Below the pieces are notes generated by a model. That model did not search any database, was not told where the DNA came from, and saw only the letters and a program-made list of their open reading frames with translations. Shown here piece after piece: positions 1 to 11,354 of a DNA stretch of 64,000 bases. Every line of letters begins with the position of its first letter. Within the stretch, counting starts at the first letter, position 1. Location of the stretch: assembly GCF_004801415.1 (NCBI RefSeq), contig NZ_SSNX01000001.1, positions 1,364,001 through 1,428,000 on the forward strand, given 5' to 3'. The position numbers were made by a program, and so were the translations under genes. Source of the DNA: Deinococcus sp. KSM4-11. Lineage in GTDB: Bacteria; Deinococcota; Deinococci; Deinococcales; Deinococcaceae.

Positions 1-1170
1 CTGGGGTACCTCGGCCTGCCGTATCTACTGGTGCAGTGGGCGAACCTGGGTCTGCTGCGCGAGGGAAAGCGCGCCCGCCTGGAGATCGCCCTGACCTTCG
101 ACGACGGCCCACAGCCCGCGACCACGCCGGCAGTGCTGGACGCGCTGAGGGACGCGGGCATGCACGCCACGTTCTTCGTCCTCGCCGCACACGCGCAGGC
201 CCACCCGGCGCTGATCCGCCGCATGCTGGACGAGGGCCACGAGGTGCAGGCGCATGCCGTGAAGCACGTCCACGCGTGGTGGCGCTCTCCCTGGGGGGCG
301 TTCCGCGATCCTGGCGAGGCGGCACGCCGGATCGGGGCCGTCACCGGCCAGCCCGTGACGCTGCACCGCCCTCCACACGGCGCGTATACCCTCGCCACCA
401 TCCTCGGCCAGCGGGTGGCGGGGCTGACCGGCGCGCACTGGAGTCTGGAGGGAGGCGACTGGCGCAGGAACGCCATGCCAGACGGCGTACGCACGGCCCT
501 GCTGGAGCGCCTGGTGCCCGGCGCCGTGGTCGTCCTGCACGATGCCGGGCCGGGAGCGCGGGTCACGGTGCCCATGCTGCCGGCCCTGCTCGGCGCTCTG
601 CGGGCCCGTGGCTACACGTCCGTCCCCCTGTCCCGCCTGGAGGGCGCGACGCCGGTGAACGCCGCGGCCCTGAACCGTCGCGCGTTCATCGCACTCGACC
701 GGCTCTTTGACAGGTTGGGCGGCATCCGGCCCGCCGGCGGGCTCGCGGACAATATCTTCCGCGTGGGACTGGCAGCTTTCCCCATGCAGGAGGTGACCCT
801 CCACGACGGTCTCACTGCCACGCGGGGCATGCCGGGCGTGGAATTCCACGTGAACAACCCGGTGCTCGTCGACCTGGGGCCGCGGGCCAGCGTGCGTCGT
901 GGTCGCCAGGACTTCCGTGCGCTGGCCCGCGACCTCCAGACCGTTCCCGAGTACCGGGACGCACAGGTGGTCTATTGCCTGAGCGCTCTGGCCCCGCTGC
1001 TGGCCCTGGTCGGCTTCGAGACACACGACCTGCCGGAAGGGCAGACCCGCCGTCTGCAGAGCTGGGCGAACATGCTGCGCCGCGCCTACGGTAACCCGCC
1101 CGAGGCGAAGGCCCCGAAGCTGAGCGTCCTGTCCCGCGACGCGTTCCTGCGGCTCTACGGGGAACGCTAG
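1..1170 (+). CDS. Polysaccharide deacetylase family protein (5' partial)
   Basis: A NodB-type carbohydrate esterase that would remove acetyl groups from a cell-wall or extracellular polysaccharide. The frame is open from base 1 (it reads LGYLGLPYLLVQW before the first possible GTG at 31), so the true start lies upstream of the window. All NodB motifs are visible: TFDDGP with the metal/base aspartates, the metal-binding HAVKH, RPPHGAY, the DW of motif 4 and the VLHDAG general-acid histidine. A C-terminal part of about 170 residues follows the catalytic domain and I cannot name it. The missing N-terminus may hold a membrane anchor. The TAG stop doubles as the start of the next gene's -10 box. 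Confidence 0.88.
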   Translation: MGYLGLPYLLVQWANLGLLREGKRARLEIALTFDDGPQPATTPAVLDALRDAGMHATFFVLAAHAQAHPALIRRMLDEGHEVQAHAVKHVHAWWRSPWGAFRDPGEAARRIGAVTGQPVTLHRPPHGAYTLATILGQRVAGLTGAHWSLEGGDWRRNAMPDGVRTALLERLVPGAVVVLHDAGPGARVTVPMLPALLGALRARGYTSVPLSRLEGATPVNAAALNRRAFIALDRLFDRLGGIRPAGGLADNIFRVGLAAFPMQEVTLHDGLTATRGMPGVEFHVNNPVLVDLGPRASVRRGRQDFRALARDLQTVPEYRDAQVVYCLSALAPLLALVGFETHDLPEGQTRRLQSWANMLRRAYGNPPEAKAPKLSVLSRDAFLRLYGER

Positions 1171-1173
1171 AGT
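1168..1173 (+). promoter_or_regulatory. -10 hexamer TAGAGT overlapping a stop codon
   Basis: TAGAGT lies 7 nt before the GTG start at 1181, the spacing seen for leaderless transcripts throughout this window. Its first three bases are the TAG stop of the deacetylase. No clear -35 is visible. Confidence 0.5.
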
Positions 1174-1180
1174 CGGCAGC

Positions 1181-1921
<741 letters not shown>

Positions 1922-1934
1922 GAACGACAGCGGA

Positions 1935-2580
1935 TTACAGGCTCGCGGCCAGTTTCCCGAACAGCGCGGGCATGGCGGGGACGTTCCCGCCGTTCACCCA
2001 GCCGAAGCGCCTATCCCTTAACGAACCCCCCTCGCCGACGCCAACGCCATCGGGGAACAGGGGGCGCAGGTCGGCGTGTCCAGTCACGTCCTGCGCGCTG
2101 AGAAGCCGGCCCACGCTCTGCTCGACCTCGCGCGCGTGCCCAAAGTGCAACAGGTGGACGTGCCCGGCGTGCTCCCACGCGAAGCGCGCCGCCGTGTCGG
2201 GCAGCGCAGCCAGCGCGCCGGGGGCCGCAACATGCCGGAGTACCAGCCCAGGCCGCAGCCGCAACGTCACCTCCAGCGCCTCGCCCAGGGCCCCGAAACT
2301 GCCCACGAAGGGCCGGGTCAGGTCGTAACCCTGCACGTTCTTCACGGTGCGTCCCCCGGCCCGCACGACCCGCCCGGACGGCGCGCGGAAGGCCACGCCC
2401 AGCACCTCCGCCCCGAAGAAGAACGCCTGCCCGAAGCCCCCACGGGCCACGAGACCGCCCACGCCGCCGGGCAGTTCCACCGGCGGGAACGGCGGGTAGA
2501 GCCCGGTGGGCAGCGCAGCGTACACGTCCAGCAGATCCGTGTCGCCGCTGACCGTGATGGTCTGGTCGCCCGGCGAGAGG

Positions 2581-2594
<14 letters not shown>
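1935..2594 (-). CDS. glcE: Glycolate oxidase FAD-binding subunit GlcE
   Basis: Third gene of the glcF-glcD-glcE operon. With GlcD it forms the FAD-binding core of membrane-associated glycolate oxidase (glycolate to glyoxylate, electrons to quinone). The FAD_binding_4 features are [53 protein letters not shown] and the preceding [11 protein letters not shown]. At 219 residues it is much shorter than the roughly 350 of E. coli GlcE: the N-terminal part of the FAD fold is abbreviated. It overlaps the end of glcD by 14 nt, indicating translational coupling. Confidence 0.82.
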
Positions 2595-4029
<1,435 letters not shown>

Positions 4030-4108
4030 GCTCGGCCTCCGCCGGACGCCGCACCGCCGCCTGCCCGCTCGCGGCCCACGAATGCCTGCCCTCTGCGCGA
4101 CACCGCCG

Positions 4109-5386
4109 TCACAGCTCGCCCCGGTACGCCAGATCCAGCACTTCCACGGTGTGCATGACGGGCACGCCACTGTGCTGACGACGCACATGGCTCTGAATCT
4201 GCGTATGGCAGCCGATGTTGCCGCTGGCGATCAGGTCAGGAGTCGTGGACAGGATGTGCTTCGCCTTGCGCTGGCCGAGCTGCGTGGCAAGCTCCGGCTG
4301 TTCGAGGTTGTAGGTGCCCGCGCTGCCGCAGCACAGGTCGCCTTCCGGCACCTCCAGCACGGTCACGCCAGGAATGGCGCGTAGCAGGGCACGCGGCGCC
4401 GCCTTCACGCCCTGCGCGTGCGCGAGGTGGCAGGCGTCGTGGTACGCGACCTTCAGGGGTCTGGATGCAGGCACCATCGGCTCCAGCGCGCCGTCCTGCA
4501 ACAGACCATTCAGGTACTCGCTGATGTCCATGACCTTCGCCGCGAAAGCGCGGGCGCGGGCCTCATCGGGTTCGCCATGCAGCACCATCGGGTATTCCTT
4601 CAGGCCCGCGCCGCAACCGGCGGCGTTCGACAGGATCGCATCGAAGTCGTCCGGGTCAAACGCGTTCAGGTTCGCGCGCACGAGCGTTAGAGCCTCGTCC
4701 CGCGCGCCCGTATGCAGGGCGGCCGCGCCGCAACAGCCCTGACCGTCGGGCACGACGACCTCGATGCCATTGCGGGCGAGCACACGCAGGGTCGCCGCAT
4801 TGAAGTTCGGAGCGAGCGCCTGCTGCGCGCAGCCGACCAGGAACGCCACCCTGCCACGCTGCGGCCCCTTCGCGGGCGTGATTGCCGGGCTGGGCTGCAT
4901 GGCGGGCACGTGCTCCGGCAGCAGGTCGAGCGGCGAGCGCAGCGCATTCGGCAGCAGCGGCGCGAGCGGCTTGGCGTACTGGCCCACGCGGGCCGCCACG
5001 CTGAACAGCTTCGGGGCCGGGAGCGCCTTGAGGATCGCGTACCGTTTTGCCCGGTCGAAGGGAGTACGTGTGCGCCTCGGCTCGCTCCACCCCCGGAAGG
5101 CCGTGATGAGTTCCCCGTACGGCACGCCGCTCGGACACGCGGTCACGCAGCCCATGCAGCCCAGGCAGCGGTCCAGGTGCGGCGCGGCGTCCATCAGGGG
5201 CAGGCCGCCCTCCAGCACCTCCTTCATCAGGATGATCCGGCCACGCGGGCTGTCCATCTCGTCGCCCAGCAGCGCGTAGGTCGGGCACGCGGGCAGGCAG
5301 AAACCGCAGTGTACGCAGGCGTCCACAGCGTGCGCCATCACCTCGCCCTGACCGCCGGGCACGTGCGCGGGAATGTCGTTGTTCAA
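4109..5386 (-). CDS. glcF: Glycolate oxidase iron-sulfur subunit GlcF
   Basis: Electron-transfer subunit carrying two [4Fe-4S] clusters that pass electrons from the GlcDE flavin towards quinone. The cluster ligands are [12 protein letters not shown] (residues about 24-35) and [12 protein letters not shown]. Two heterodisulfide-reductase-like CCG domains follow, seen as [12 protein letters not shown] and CCGSAGTY. Length 425 residues, as usual. The start is TTG at 5386: no in-frame ATG lies upstream before a stop, and a five-codon leaderless micro-ORF (MEFRA, 5383-5400) ends in TGA overlapping this TTG. Possible later start: ATG at 5338. It is the first gene of the operon. Confidence 0.9.
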   Translation of the reverse strand: MNNDIPAHVPGGQGEVMAHAVDACVHCGFCLPACPTYALLGDEMDSPRGRIILMKEVLEGGLPLMDAAPHLDRCLGCMGCVTACPSGVPYGELITAFRGWSEPRRTRTPFDRAKRYAILKALPAPKLFSVAARVGQYAKPLAPLLPNALRSPLDLLPEHVPAMQPSPAITPAKGPQRGRVAFLVGCAQQALAPNFNAATLRVLARNGIEVVVPDGQGCCGAAALHTGARDEALTLVRANLNAFDPDDFDAILSNAAGCGAGLKEYPMVLHGEPDEARARAFAAKVMDISEYLNGLLQDGALEPMVPASRPLKVAYHDACHLAHAQGVKAAPRALLRAIPGVTVLEVPEGDLCCGSAGTYNLEQPELATQLGQRKAKHILSTTPDLIASGNIGCHTQIQSHVRRQHSGVPVMHTVEVLDLAYRGEL

Positions 5387-5400
5387 GCGCGAAACTCCAT
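5383..5400 (-). CDS. Leaderless micro-ORF MEFRA upstream of glcF
   Basis: ATG at 5400 sits 7 nt after the -10 TATCCT, so it would be the 5' end of the mRNA. Five codons are followed by TGA, which overlaps the TTG start of glcF in the form TTGA. GGAG inside the micro-ORF could also serve as a Shine-Dalgarno for glcF. The inferred role is to load ribosomes at the 5' end and hand them to the weak TTG start. Translation is not demonstrated. Confidence 0.45.
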   Translation of the reverse strand: MEFRA

Positions 5401-5407
5401 ACGGCCC

Positions 5408-5413
5408 AGGATA
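5408..5413 (-). promoter_or_regulatory. -10 hexamer TATCCT of the glc operon
   Basis: TATCCT on the minus strand, 7 nt before the ATG of the MEFRA micro-ORF. No convincing -35 at 16-18 nt spacing. Confidence 0.5.
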
Positions 5414-5529
5414 GGCGTGCCAGTCAGGAACAAATGGGCGCGCAGGCGCGGTGGGCTAGGGGTGTGGAGAATATCCGTTCGTGACCCATCCCAACGTCTC
5501 ACTGCTTGATCTGGCGCACACTCGCCCCT

Positions 5530-6582
5530 ATGACTCTTCCCTCTCCCCTGCCGCTGTCCGTTCTCGATCTGGTGCCGGTGCCGCTCGGTTCTGACGCGGC
5601 GACTGGCGTGCGGGACGCGCTGCACCTGGCGCAGGATGCCGAAGCGATGGGATATGCCCGGTACTGGGTGGCGGAGCACCACAACATGGGATCCCTGGCG
5701 TCGAGCGTGCCGCTGGCGGTGCTTGCGGCGGCGTCTCAGGTGACGAGCACCATCCGGCTGGGATCGGGCGGCGTGATGCTGCCCAACCACGCGCCGCTCT
5801 CGGTGGCGGAGGGCTACCGACTGCTGGGGGCACTCGCGCCGGGCCGGGTGGATCTGGGGCTGGGCCGCGCGCCGGGCACGGATGGTCGCACGGCGCGGGC
5901 TCTGCGGGGCCAGAGCGCACTGATGGAGGAACCCTTCGAGCGCCAGTTGAGCGACCTGATCGCGTATGGCACGGGGGAGTACCCCGCCGGGCATCCCTTC
6001 GCGGGCACGATTGCGGCTCCGGCAGGTGAGGGACTGTTCCCGCCGCTGTGGATTCTGAGCAGCAGCGGGTACGGCGCGCGGGTGGCGGCGCAGGCGGGGG
6101 CGGGGCTGGCGTTCGCGTGGCACATCAACCCGGACACGGCTCTGGCAAGGCAGGCTGCCGACCTGTACCGCGCGGAGTTCGAGCCGAGCGACACGATGCC
6201 GGACGCCCGGGTGATCGTCGCAGCGAGCGTGGTCTGCGCGCCCACAGCCGCCGAGGCGGAGGAACTGAGCCTGCCGCTGGGGCTGATGTTCCTGCGCCTG
6301 ACGCGGGGCGAGAGTGCGCCCTTCCCCACCGTGGAGGAAGCGAAAGCCTATCCGTACACGCCTCAGGAGCGGGCGGTGGCCGATGGGATGCGGAAACGCG
6401 CGATTATCGGCGATCCGGCGGACGTCGCCCGGCGATTGCTGGAGCTGGCGCGCGACACGAACGCCGACGAACTGATCCTGACCAGCATCCTGCCCGATCC
6501 TGACCGGCGCCGTTCCTCGTACCGGCTGGTCATGGACGCCGTACGGGCCGCTGAGGGGAAAGTGGCCGTGACGGCCGGGTAA
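5530..6582 (+). CDS. LLM class flavin-dependent oxidoreductase
   Basis: A bacterial luciferase-like (TIM-barrel) FMN monooxygenase of 350 residues, substrate unknown. The start [20 protein letters not shown] is typical of the MsnO8-like subgroup. Family signatures include [19 protein letters not shown] text ([19 protein letters not shown]), [13 protein letters not shown] and the [19 protein letters not shown] segment near the flavin phosphate. The ATG at 5530 is preferred to an in-frame ATG at 5506 because the upstream residues do not match the family. A weak CACACT lies 7 nt before it. It stands alone, divergent from the glc operon. Confidence 0.85.
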   Translation: MTLPSPLPLSVLDLVPVPLGSDAATGVRDALHLAQDAEAMGYARYWVAEHHNMGSLASSVPLAVLAAASQVTSTIRLGSGGVMLPNHAPLSVAEGYRLLGALAPGRVDLGLGRAPGTDGRTARALRGQSALMEEPFERQLSDLIAYGTGEYPAGHPFAGTIAAPAGEGLFPPLWILSSSGYGARVAAQAGAGLAFAWHINPDTALARQAADLYRAEFEPSDTMPDARVIVAASVVCAPTAAEAEELSLPLGLMFLRLTRGESAPFPTVEEAKAYPYTPQERAVADGMRKRAIIGDPADVARRLLELARDTNADELILTSILPDPDRRRSSYRLVMDAVRAAEGKVAVTAG

Positions 6583-6621
6583 GCGAGGAGGTAATCGGCC
6601 GGAGGCCCGAGCCCTCGGCTG

Positions 6622-7200
6622 TCAGTTGAGAGGCGGCGTTCCAGGGTCATGCCCGGTGTCGTCGCCCTGGTCGTTCGGGGCAGTGATCAGCAGGGTGAAG
6701 GTCACCAGATCCCAGGCGTTGCGGACGCCCATGCTCAGGAGCAGCAGCAGGGTGAGGCCCGCCATGGTCAGGGCCGCGCGGGACTGGCTGCTGAGGGCCA
6801 GCTCCCCGGAGACGATCAGCAGCGCGCCGCTGACCACCGGTGCCACCGCGTACCATGTCCAGTCCGCGACATCCCAGCCGCGCACGCCGCGCGTGTACAT
6901 GGAGCGGAACACGGCGGCCATGTACCCCAGGGCGGCCACGCCCGTCAGGATCAGCCCGAGACCGAAGACCTGCCGGGTGAGGGTGGGCATCAGCAGGGCG
7001 GCGGACAGGATCAGGGTCAGCAGCAGCGCCAGCAGGGCCGGATCGAGGTGAGCCCGCAGGATCGGCAGGCGCTGACGGGTCGCCGTGCGTTGCCCCATGG
7101 TTACGGCGATGAACGTCAGGCCAGCCAGGGTGGCGGCGGCGGTGCCGAGCAGGAGGGCGAAGGTTTCCCACTCCTTGAGCAGGCTATGGAACTCGTGCAT
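6622..7200 (-). CDS. Hypothetical integral membrane protein
   Basis: 192 residues and no family I recognise. It has about five hydrophobic helices: FALLLGTAAATLAGLTFIAV near residue 15, LLALLLTLILSAALLM, VFGLGLILTGVAALGYMAAV, YAVAPVVSGALLIVSGELAL and LTMAGLTLLLLLSMGV. A short soluble tail is rich in D, G and P. The ATG at 7200 has GGAGGCC 6-10 nt upstream, which decides against a start further out. It lies 93 nt downstream of the MFS gene on the same strand and may be co-transcribed with it. Confidence 0.7.
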   Translation of the reverse strand: MHEFHSLLKEWETFALLLGTAAATLAGLTFIAVTMGQRTATRQRLPILRAHLDPALLALLLTLILSAALLMPTLTRQVFGLGLILTGVAALGYMAAVFRSMYTRGVRGWDVADWTWYAVAPVVSGALLIVSGELALSSQSRAALTMAGLTLLLLLSMGVRNAWDLVTFTLLITAPNDQGDDTGHDPGTPPLN

Positions 7201-7293
7201 GTGGCCTCCAGCCTCCAGTTTGATGGCACCCAGTCGTGGCACCACGGCCGCTCGGGAGCGGTCTGGCGTGGCCAGGCGTTCTGTGGGCCGCTG

Positions 7294-8460
7294 TTACCGG
7301 AACTCGCCACGCCCCGGTTCGGGCAGCCGCGTGGCGATCACGGCGCTGGGGACGAGCAGGATCATGGCGCACAGGGCGGCCGTGGTGGGACTGGTCACGT
7401 CGGCCAGGGCGCCGACGAGAAACACGAGGATGCCGGCGAAGCCCCAGGAGAAGCCCATCATGATCGAACTGGCGACCGCGACGTGACCGGGCGCGTACTC
7501 CTGCGCCGTGACCACGCCGACGGGAATGCTGGCGTTCACGGCCGCGCCCACCAGGAAGGTCAGCGGGTAGAACCACCAGTTGGCCGGGCTGCTCAGGATC
7601 AGCGCGACGAAGAAGGGAAGGGTGGTCAGGATCGCGCCCCGCAGCACGGGGGTCCGGCCGTAGCGGTCGCTCAGGCGTCCGCCGAGGAGGCCGCCGGCGG
7701 CGCTAGCCACGGCGAACACGGCGAGGGTGATGACGACCTCGCGCGTGCCGTACCCCCGGCCCAGCAGGATGAACGGCAGCATGGCGTTGTAGCCCATGCT
7801 GGCCAGGGATCTCAGGACGGCCATGGCCCACAGCCACACCATCGGCCCCCGGAAGATGCCCACGTACTCGGCCATGCTGACCCGGCGGGCCTTCTGCACG
7901 CCGCTGGGGGTGACCGCGAAGGTCAGCGCGGCCACGGCCACACCAATCAGCGAGAACCACGGCAGGTGCGTGAGGCCCACGCCGGCGAAGACCGGACCCA
8001 GCGCGCTCCCGCCCGTGCCCCCCGCGCTGAAGATGCTGGCCCACAGGCCGCGCCGGTTCGGCGGGCTGTGCTGCGCGACGTACGCCGCCCCGGCCGGGTG
8101 GAAGAAGCCGCTGCCGAACCCGGCGGCGGCCACCAGCAGAACCAGCGCGCCGAACCACGGCACGAAGCCCAGCAGGGTCAGGCCCACGCCGGTGACGAGT
8201 GGCCCCAGGGCCGCCGCGTACCGCCGGTCGAGCCGCTCGCCGATGATGCCCAGCAGGGGCTGCAGCACGGAACTGGTCAGCGAGAACACGCTGGCCAGCA
8301 GGGTCACCGCGGCGATGCTCACCCCGAACTTGTGCTGCAGGGCGGGCGTGAGGGGCGTGAGCATCGCTCCGTAGGCATCGTTGATGAAGTGGCCCGCCGT
8401 GACGGCCAGGGCAATCGAGGCAGCGTGGCGGGTGGCGGTCACGGTGGCGGCAGCCTGCAT
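7294..8460 (-). CDS. MFS transporter, Fsr/fosmidomycin-resistance-like
   Basis: A 12-helix major facilitator of 388 residues. HFINDAYGAMLTPLTPAL at the N-terminus is characteristic of the fosmidomycin-resistance (Fsr) branch. The signature loop after helix 2 reads GIIGERLDRRY and its second-half copy is GGRLSDRYGRTP. Substrate cannot be told; drug or metabolite efflux is the family expectation. The ATG at 8460 is chosen because -10 TAGCGT (8468-8473) ends 7 nt before it, giving a leaderless mRNA; the in-frame ATG at 8481 lies outside that promoter. Confidence 0.83.
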   Translation of the reverse strand: MQAAATVTATRHAASIALAVTAGHFINDAYGAMLTPLTPALQHKFGVSIAAVTLLASVFSLTSSVLQPLLGIIGERLDRRYAAALGPLVTGVGLTLLGFVPWFGALVLLVAAAGFGSGFFHPAGAAYVAQHSPPNRRGLWASIFSAGGTGGSALGPVFAGVGLTHLPWFSLIGVAVAALTFAVTPSGVQKARRVSMAEYVGIFRGPMVWLWAMAVLRSLASMGYNAMLPFILLGRGYGTREVVITLAVFAVASAAGGLLGGRLSDRYGRTPVLRGAILTTLPFFVALILSSPANWWFYPLTFLVGAAVNASIPVGVVTAQEYAPGHVAVASSIMMGFSWGFAGILVFLVGALADVTSPTTAALCAMILLVPSAVIATRLPEPGRGEFR

Positions 8461-8559
8461 GTCCTGCACGCTACTCCCCAAAGGGTGGCGCTGCCAGCCA
8501 AGCGGCCACGCGTCGGGGGGGATGGTGTCTGGACGCGCAGAAACCCGCTAACATGAGGC

Positions 8560-9066
8560 ATGGCGTCGTTTTTCCGTTCCGTGGTGTCGTCCTTGCTGCC
8601 CAGTGAGGAACGGTTGATGTCCAGGTTGCAGAATCTGAACGAGAAGGACATTCAGAGCATCTCCGACGAGTTCGTGGTCGGCCTGCCGGAGATCGACGCG
8701 GTGATCGGGCTGCCGGGTGCGGAGGGGCTCGCGCAGGCCCTGGCGACCCTGCGCGGCCTGCCGCTGATCATGGCGCACCGGGAGGAGACCTCCGGGTGGT
8801 GGAGCTTCGACACGGAACCTGCCGAGCGCACCCAGCAGGCGGTGATCGTCACCGAGCACTTCACGGACGGCCTGCCGGAACTGGAGGTCGTGGTGCAGGC
8901 GTCGAAACTGGGGTACCTGGTGCAGTGGGTGGCGTGCGCGATCGAGCGGACGAACGAGCCGGGCCGGTCCCGCCTGGAATTGCAGGGCCTCCAGATCCTG
9001 CCGGCGGTGCAACTGGCCGATACGCCGCGCGGTCTGGTGATGGAACGGCGCTTCCCCCAGAACTGA
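8560..9066 (+). CDS. Conserved-looking hypothetical protein, phosphoribosyltransferase-like fold
   Basis: 168 residues. The order of segments recalls a type I phosphoribosyltransferase: VVGLPEIDAVIGLPGAEGLA, then AQALATLRGLPLIMAH, then AVIVTEHFTDGLPEL where the PRPP loop (consensus VxVDDxxxTGxT) should be, followed by KLGYLVQWVACAIER. The two acidic residues and the TGGT turn of an active PRPP loop are absent, so it is probably not an active transferase. The ATG at 8560 follows -10 TAACAT (8549-8554) by 5 nt. It is divergent from the MFS gene. Assignment to this fold is inference only. Confidence 0.6.
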   Translation: MASFFRSVVSSLLPSEERLMSRLQNLNEKDIQSISDEFVVGLPEIDAVIGLPGAEGLAQALATLRGLPLIMAHREETSGWWSFDTEPAERTQQAVIVTEHFTDGLPELEVVVQASKLGYLVQWVACAIERTNEPGRSRLELQGLQILPAVQLADTPRGLVMERRFPQN

Positions 9067-9160
9067 GACACGCCTTCGAGTCCAGTTCACATTGACAGCC
9101 GCTCCGGAGCTTCCGGACAGCTTTCGAATTCTTCAAAGGTTCAGCCGGATCCTGTGGCTT

Positions 9161-9694
9161 TCAACCGGCAGGATCATCGATTCTGGCCCCGTAGGCGGCC
9201 AGGGCGCATTCCTCGGCAGGAATGCGGATCAGGAGCAGCAGCGCGGCGTTGAGCGCCGTGAAGGCCAGGGCGCTGCGCCACGCCCCGACCGCCAGAGGCG
9301 CTGCCGCGATCTCCAGCGCCACGACCGCGTAATTGGGGTGTTTCAGAAAGCGGAAAGGCCCGCCTGAGACGCGCTCGCCGCCGGGCACGATCAGGATTCG
9401 GGTGTTCCAGTACGTGCCGAGCGTGCGGATCACCCAGAAGCGCAGGGGCTGCGCCAGCAGGAACAGCAGCAGGGCAGGCACATTCACGGGCCCGCGCGAA
9501 CGGCGGCCCTCGAGATACGTGGCGATCATCCACGCGGGGTGCAGCACGAAGAACAGCGGGTAGTGGTCGCGGCCATATTCCACGGCCCCGTGCGCGCGGG
9601 CCCAGCGTTCGTTCGAGCGCGCGACGCGCAGTTCCAGCAGGCGTTGCACGGTCAGCAGGGTCAGCAGCAGGGGCGCGGCCGTCCGGGCGTTCAT
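9161..9694 (-). CDS. Isoprenylcysteine carboxyl methyltransferase-family membrane protein
   Basis: A small membrane methyltransferase-like protein (177 residues). Hydrophobic segments are LLLTLLTVQRLLELRVARSNE, FFVLHPAWMIATYL, VPALLLFLLAQPLRFWVI and a C-terminal LAFTALNAALLLLIRI. The family signature is the C-terminal half TLGTYWNTRILIVPGGERVSGGPFRFLKHPNY with NYAVVALE, and the EECAL near the end, as in ICMT/YpbQ-like proteins. Bacterial substrates are unknown. Its ATG overlaps the meaB stop by 4 nt (ATGA). It is the last gene of a four-gene operon. Confidence 0.75.
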   Translation of the reverse strand: MNARTAAPLLLTLLTVQRLLELRVARSNERWARAHGAVEYGRDHYPLFFVLHPAWMIATYLEGRRSRGPVNVPALLLFLLAQPLRFWVIRTLGTYWNTRILIVPGGERVSGGPFRFLKHPNYAVVALEIAAAPLAVGAWRSALAFTALNAALLLLIRIPAEECALAAYGARIDDPAG

Positions 9695-10644
9695 GGGCGG
9701 CCCAGCAGTTCGTCGGCGGCGGCCTCGGCATCCAGTTCACCAGCGGCGACGCGGGCATAGAGATCGTGGCTGACCTCGCGGGCGCGGCGCTGCAGGCGCT
9801 CCTGCACCAGCGAGCGCACCTCGAATTCGGCGCGGGCCTCCCGCCGGGCGCGCAGGCCGCTCTCCCCCAGGTGGGCCCGGTGGGCCTCCACCGCGTCGAT
9901 CAGGACGTCGATCCCCTCCCCTTTCGCGGCGATGGCCTTGCGAATGGGCGCGAACCAGGTGTGCTCGTCGTGGGCGCCGAGGCCCTGCGCGGCCAGCAGT
10001 TCCCGCACGGTTCGGTCGGCGCCGGGCAGGTCGGCCTTGTTCACGGCGATCACGTCGGCGATCTCCATGATGCCGGCCTTGAAGGCCTGCACGCCGTCCC
10101 CACCGGCCGGGGTGAGCACCAGCAGGGTGTGGTCGCAGGCGGCAGCGATATCCACCTCGGACTGGCCCACGCCCACCGTTTCGAGGATCACCCAGTCGAA
10201 CCCGGTGTCCCCGTGGCCCGCTCCTTCCAGGAGGGCCAGGACGCTCATGGTGCGCGCCGAGAGGCCGCCCAGGGCGCCCCGGCTGGCCAGCGAACGCACG
10301 AACACGCCCGGATCGGCGTGCCAGCGCAGCATCCGGATCCGGTCACCGAGGATCGCGCCGCCCGAGTAGGGCGAGCTGGGATCCACGGCCAGCACCGCGA
10401 CCCGCTGCCCGCGCGCGCGCAGCACAGCGATCAAGGCGTCCACCAGGGTGCTCTTGCCGCTGCCGGGACTGCCGGTCACGCCCAGCACCACCGCCTGCCC
10501 GGCCCGTTCGCGCGCGGCGCGCAGCAGGGGCCGCACCTGCGGCAACCCCGCTTCGGCCAGGGTGACGGCGCGGGCCAGGGCGCGGGCCTCGCCAGCCCGG
10601 TAGCGCGTTTCCAGGGTGGCCACGTTCAAGGGAGGCAGTGTCAA
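9691..10644 (-). CDS. meaB: MeaB/ArgK-type G3E GTPase (methylmalonyl-CoA mutase chaperone)
   Basis: A GTPase that normally protects and loads adenosylcobalamin on methylmalonyl-CoA mutase. Walker A GVTGSPGSGKST is near residue 55. Other family motifs are AVDPSSPYSGGAILGDRIRM, FVRSLASRG, the DWVILETVGVGQSE segment after switch II, and the guanine-specificity motif VNKAD. Length 317, as usual. The start is TTG at 10644, overlapping the upstream stop as TTGA. No mutase gene is nearby: it sits between a phosphatase and an ICMT-like gene, so its partner must be elsewhere. Confidence 0.9.
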   Translation of the reverse strand: MTLPPLNVATLETRYRAGEARALARAVTLAEAGLPQVRPLLRAARERAGQAVVLGVTGSPGSGKSTLVDALIAVLRARGQRVAVLAVDPSSPYSGGAILGDRIRMLRWHADPGVFVRSLASRGALGGLSARTMSVLALLEGAGHGDTGFDWVILETVGVGQSEVDIAAACDHTLLVLTPAGGDGVQAFKAGIMEIADVIAVNKADLPGADRTVRELLAAQGLGAHDEHTWFAPIRKAIAAKGEGIDVLIDAVEAHRAHLGESGLRARREARAEFEVRSLVQERLQRRAREVSHDLYARVAAGELDAEAAADELLGRP

Positions 10645-11354
10645 GGGGACTGGCCGAGCACGTCGTCGGCCTCGGTCGCCTCGATCAGGTTCTCCAGGTG
10701 CGCGTCGTCGTTGAAGCCCAGCAGTGTGCCGCTCGCCTCGCCCAGCAGCACGCGGGTGATGCTGGTGTTCGTGACGCTCAGGCGCGACCAGGCGTTGGCG
10801 GGCACGCCGCCCAGCGCAAGCCCCACGGCCACGCGCACCACGCCGCCGTGCGTGAAGACCAGCACCCGCTGCCCCGGATGCCGCGCCCGCAGCGCGTGAA
10901 AGGCCGCGCCGCAGCGGTCGTAGAGGTCGGCCATGCTCTCACCGCCGGGGCGTCGGGTCGCCCACGGGTCGGCTTGCAGGGCGCTCAGGTAGTCGGCATG
11001 CCGGGCGCGGATGTCGGCGATGACCAGGCCGGAGAGCGCGCCCACATCGATCTCCCGCAGGCCCGGATCGAGCTGCACCGCCGGACGCCCGGCCAGGCGT
11101 TCCACCACGGCCGAGGCCGTCTGGGACGCGCGCTTGAGGTCGCTGGAGTAGACGGCCGCGAAGCCCTGCCCGGTGAGGCGCTCGGCCAGCGTGGCCGCCT
11201 GCAACACCCCGATGTGGCTCAGCGGAACGTCGGCCTGGCCCTGGTACCGGCCGTCGGCATTCCAGGTGCTCTCGCCGTGCCGGACGACCCAGAATTCCGT
11301 GGCGCTGGCCCGGTCTGGTGGCGTGAAGCCGGTCGGAGCGAGCCGATGGGTCAA
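10641..11354 (-). CDS. Histidine phosphatase family protein (phosphoglycerate-mutase-like)
   Basis: Cytosolic phosphatase of the branch-1 histidine phosphatase superfamily, 237 residues. The catalytic RHGE occurs in VVRHGESTWN (about residues 24-33). The second catalytic histidine is in VFTHGGVVRVA, with an acidic GGESMADLYDR between. It lacks the insertions of 2,3-bisphosphoglycerate-dependent mutase, so a broad phosphatase or cobalamin-related (CobC-like) role is more likely than glycolysis; being next to meaB makes the cobalamin link attractive but unproven. The start is TTG at 11354, overlapping the purM stop (TTGA). Confidence 0.85.
   Translation of the reverse strand: MTHRLAPTGFTPPDRASATEFWVVRHGESTWNADGRYQGQADVPLSHIGVLQAATLAERLTGQGFAAVYSSDLKRASQTASAVVERLAGRPAVQLDPGLREIDVGALSGLVIADIRARHADYLSALQADPWATRRPGGESMADLYDRCGAAFHALRARHPGQRVLVFTHGGVVRVAVGLALGGVPANAWSRLSVTNTSITRVLLGEASGTLLGFNDDAHLENLIEATEADDVLGQSP

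Noticed and set aside
6649..8556. A 635-codon plus-strand frame across two minus-strand membrane genes
   Set aside because: Composition (G, Q, H, R-rich) is typical of the complement of hydrophobic genes.
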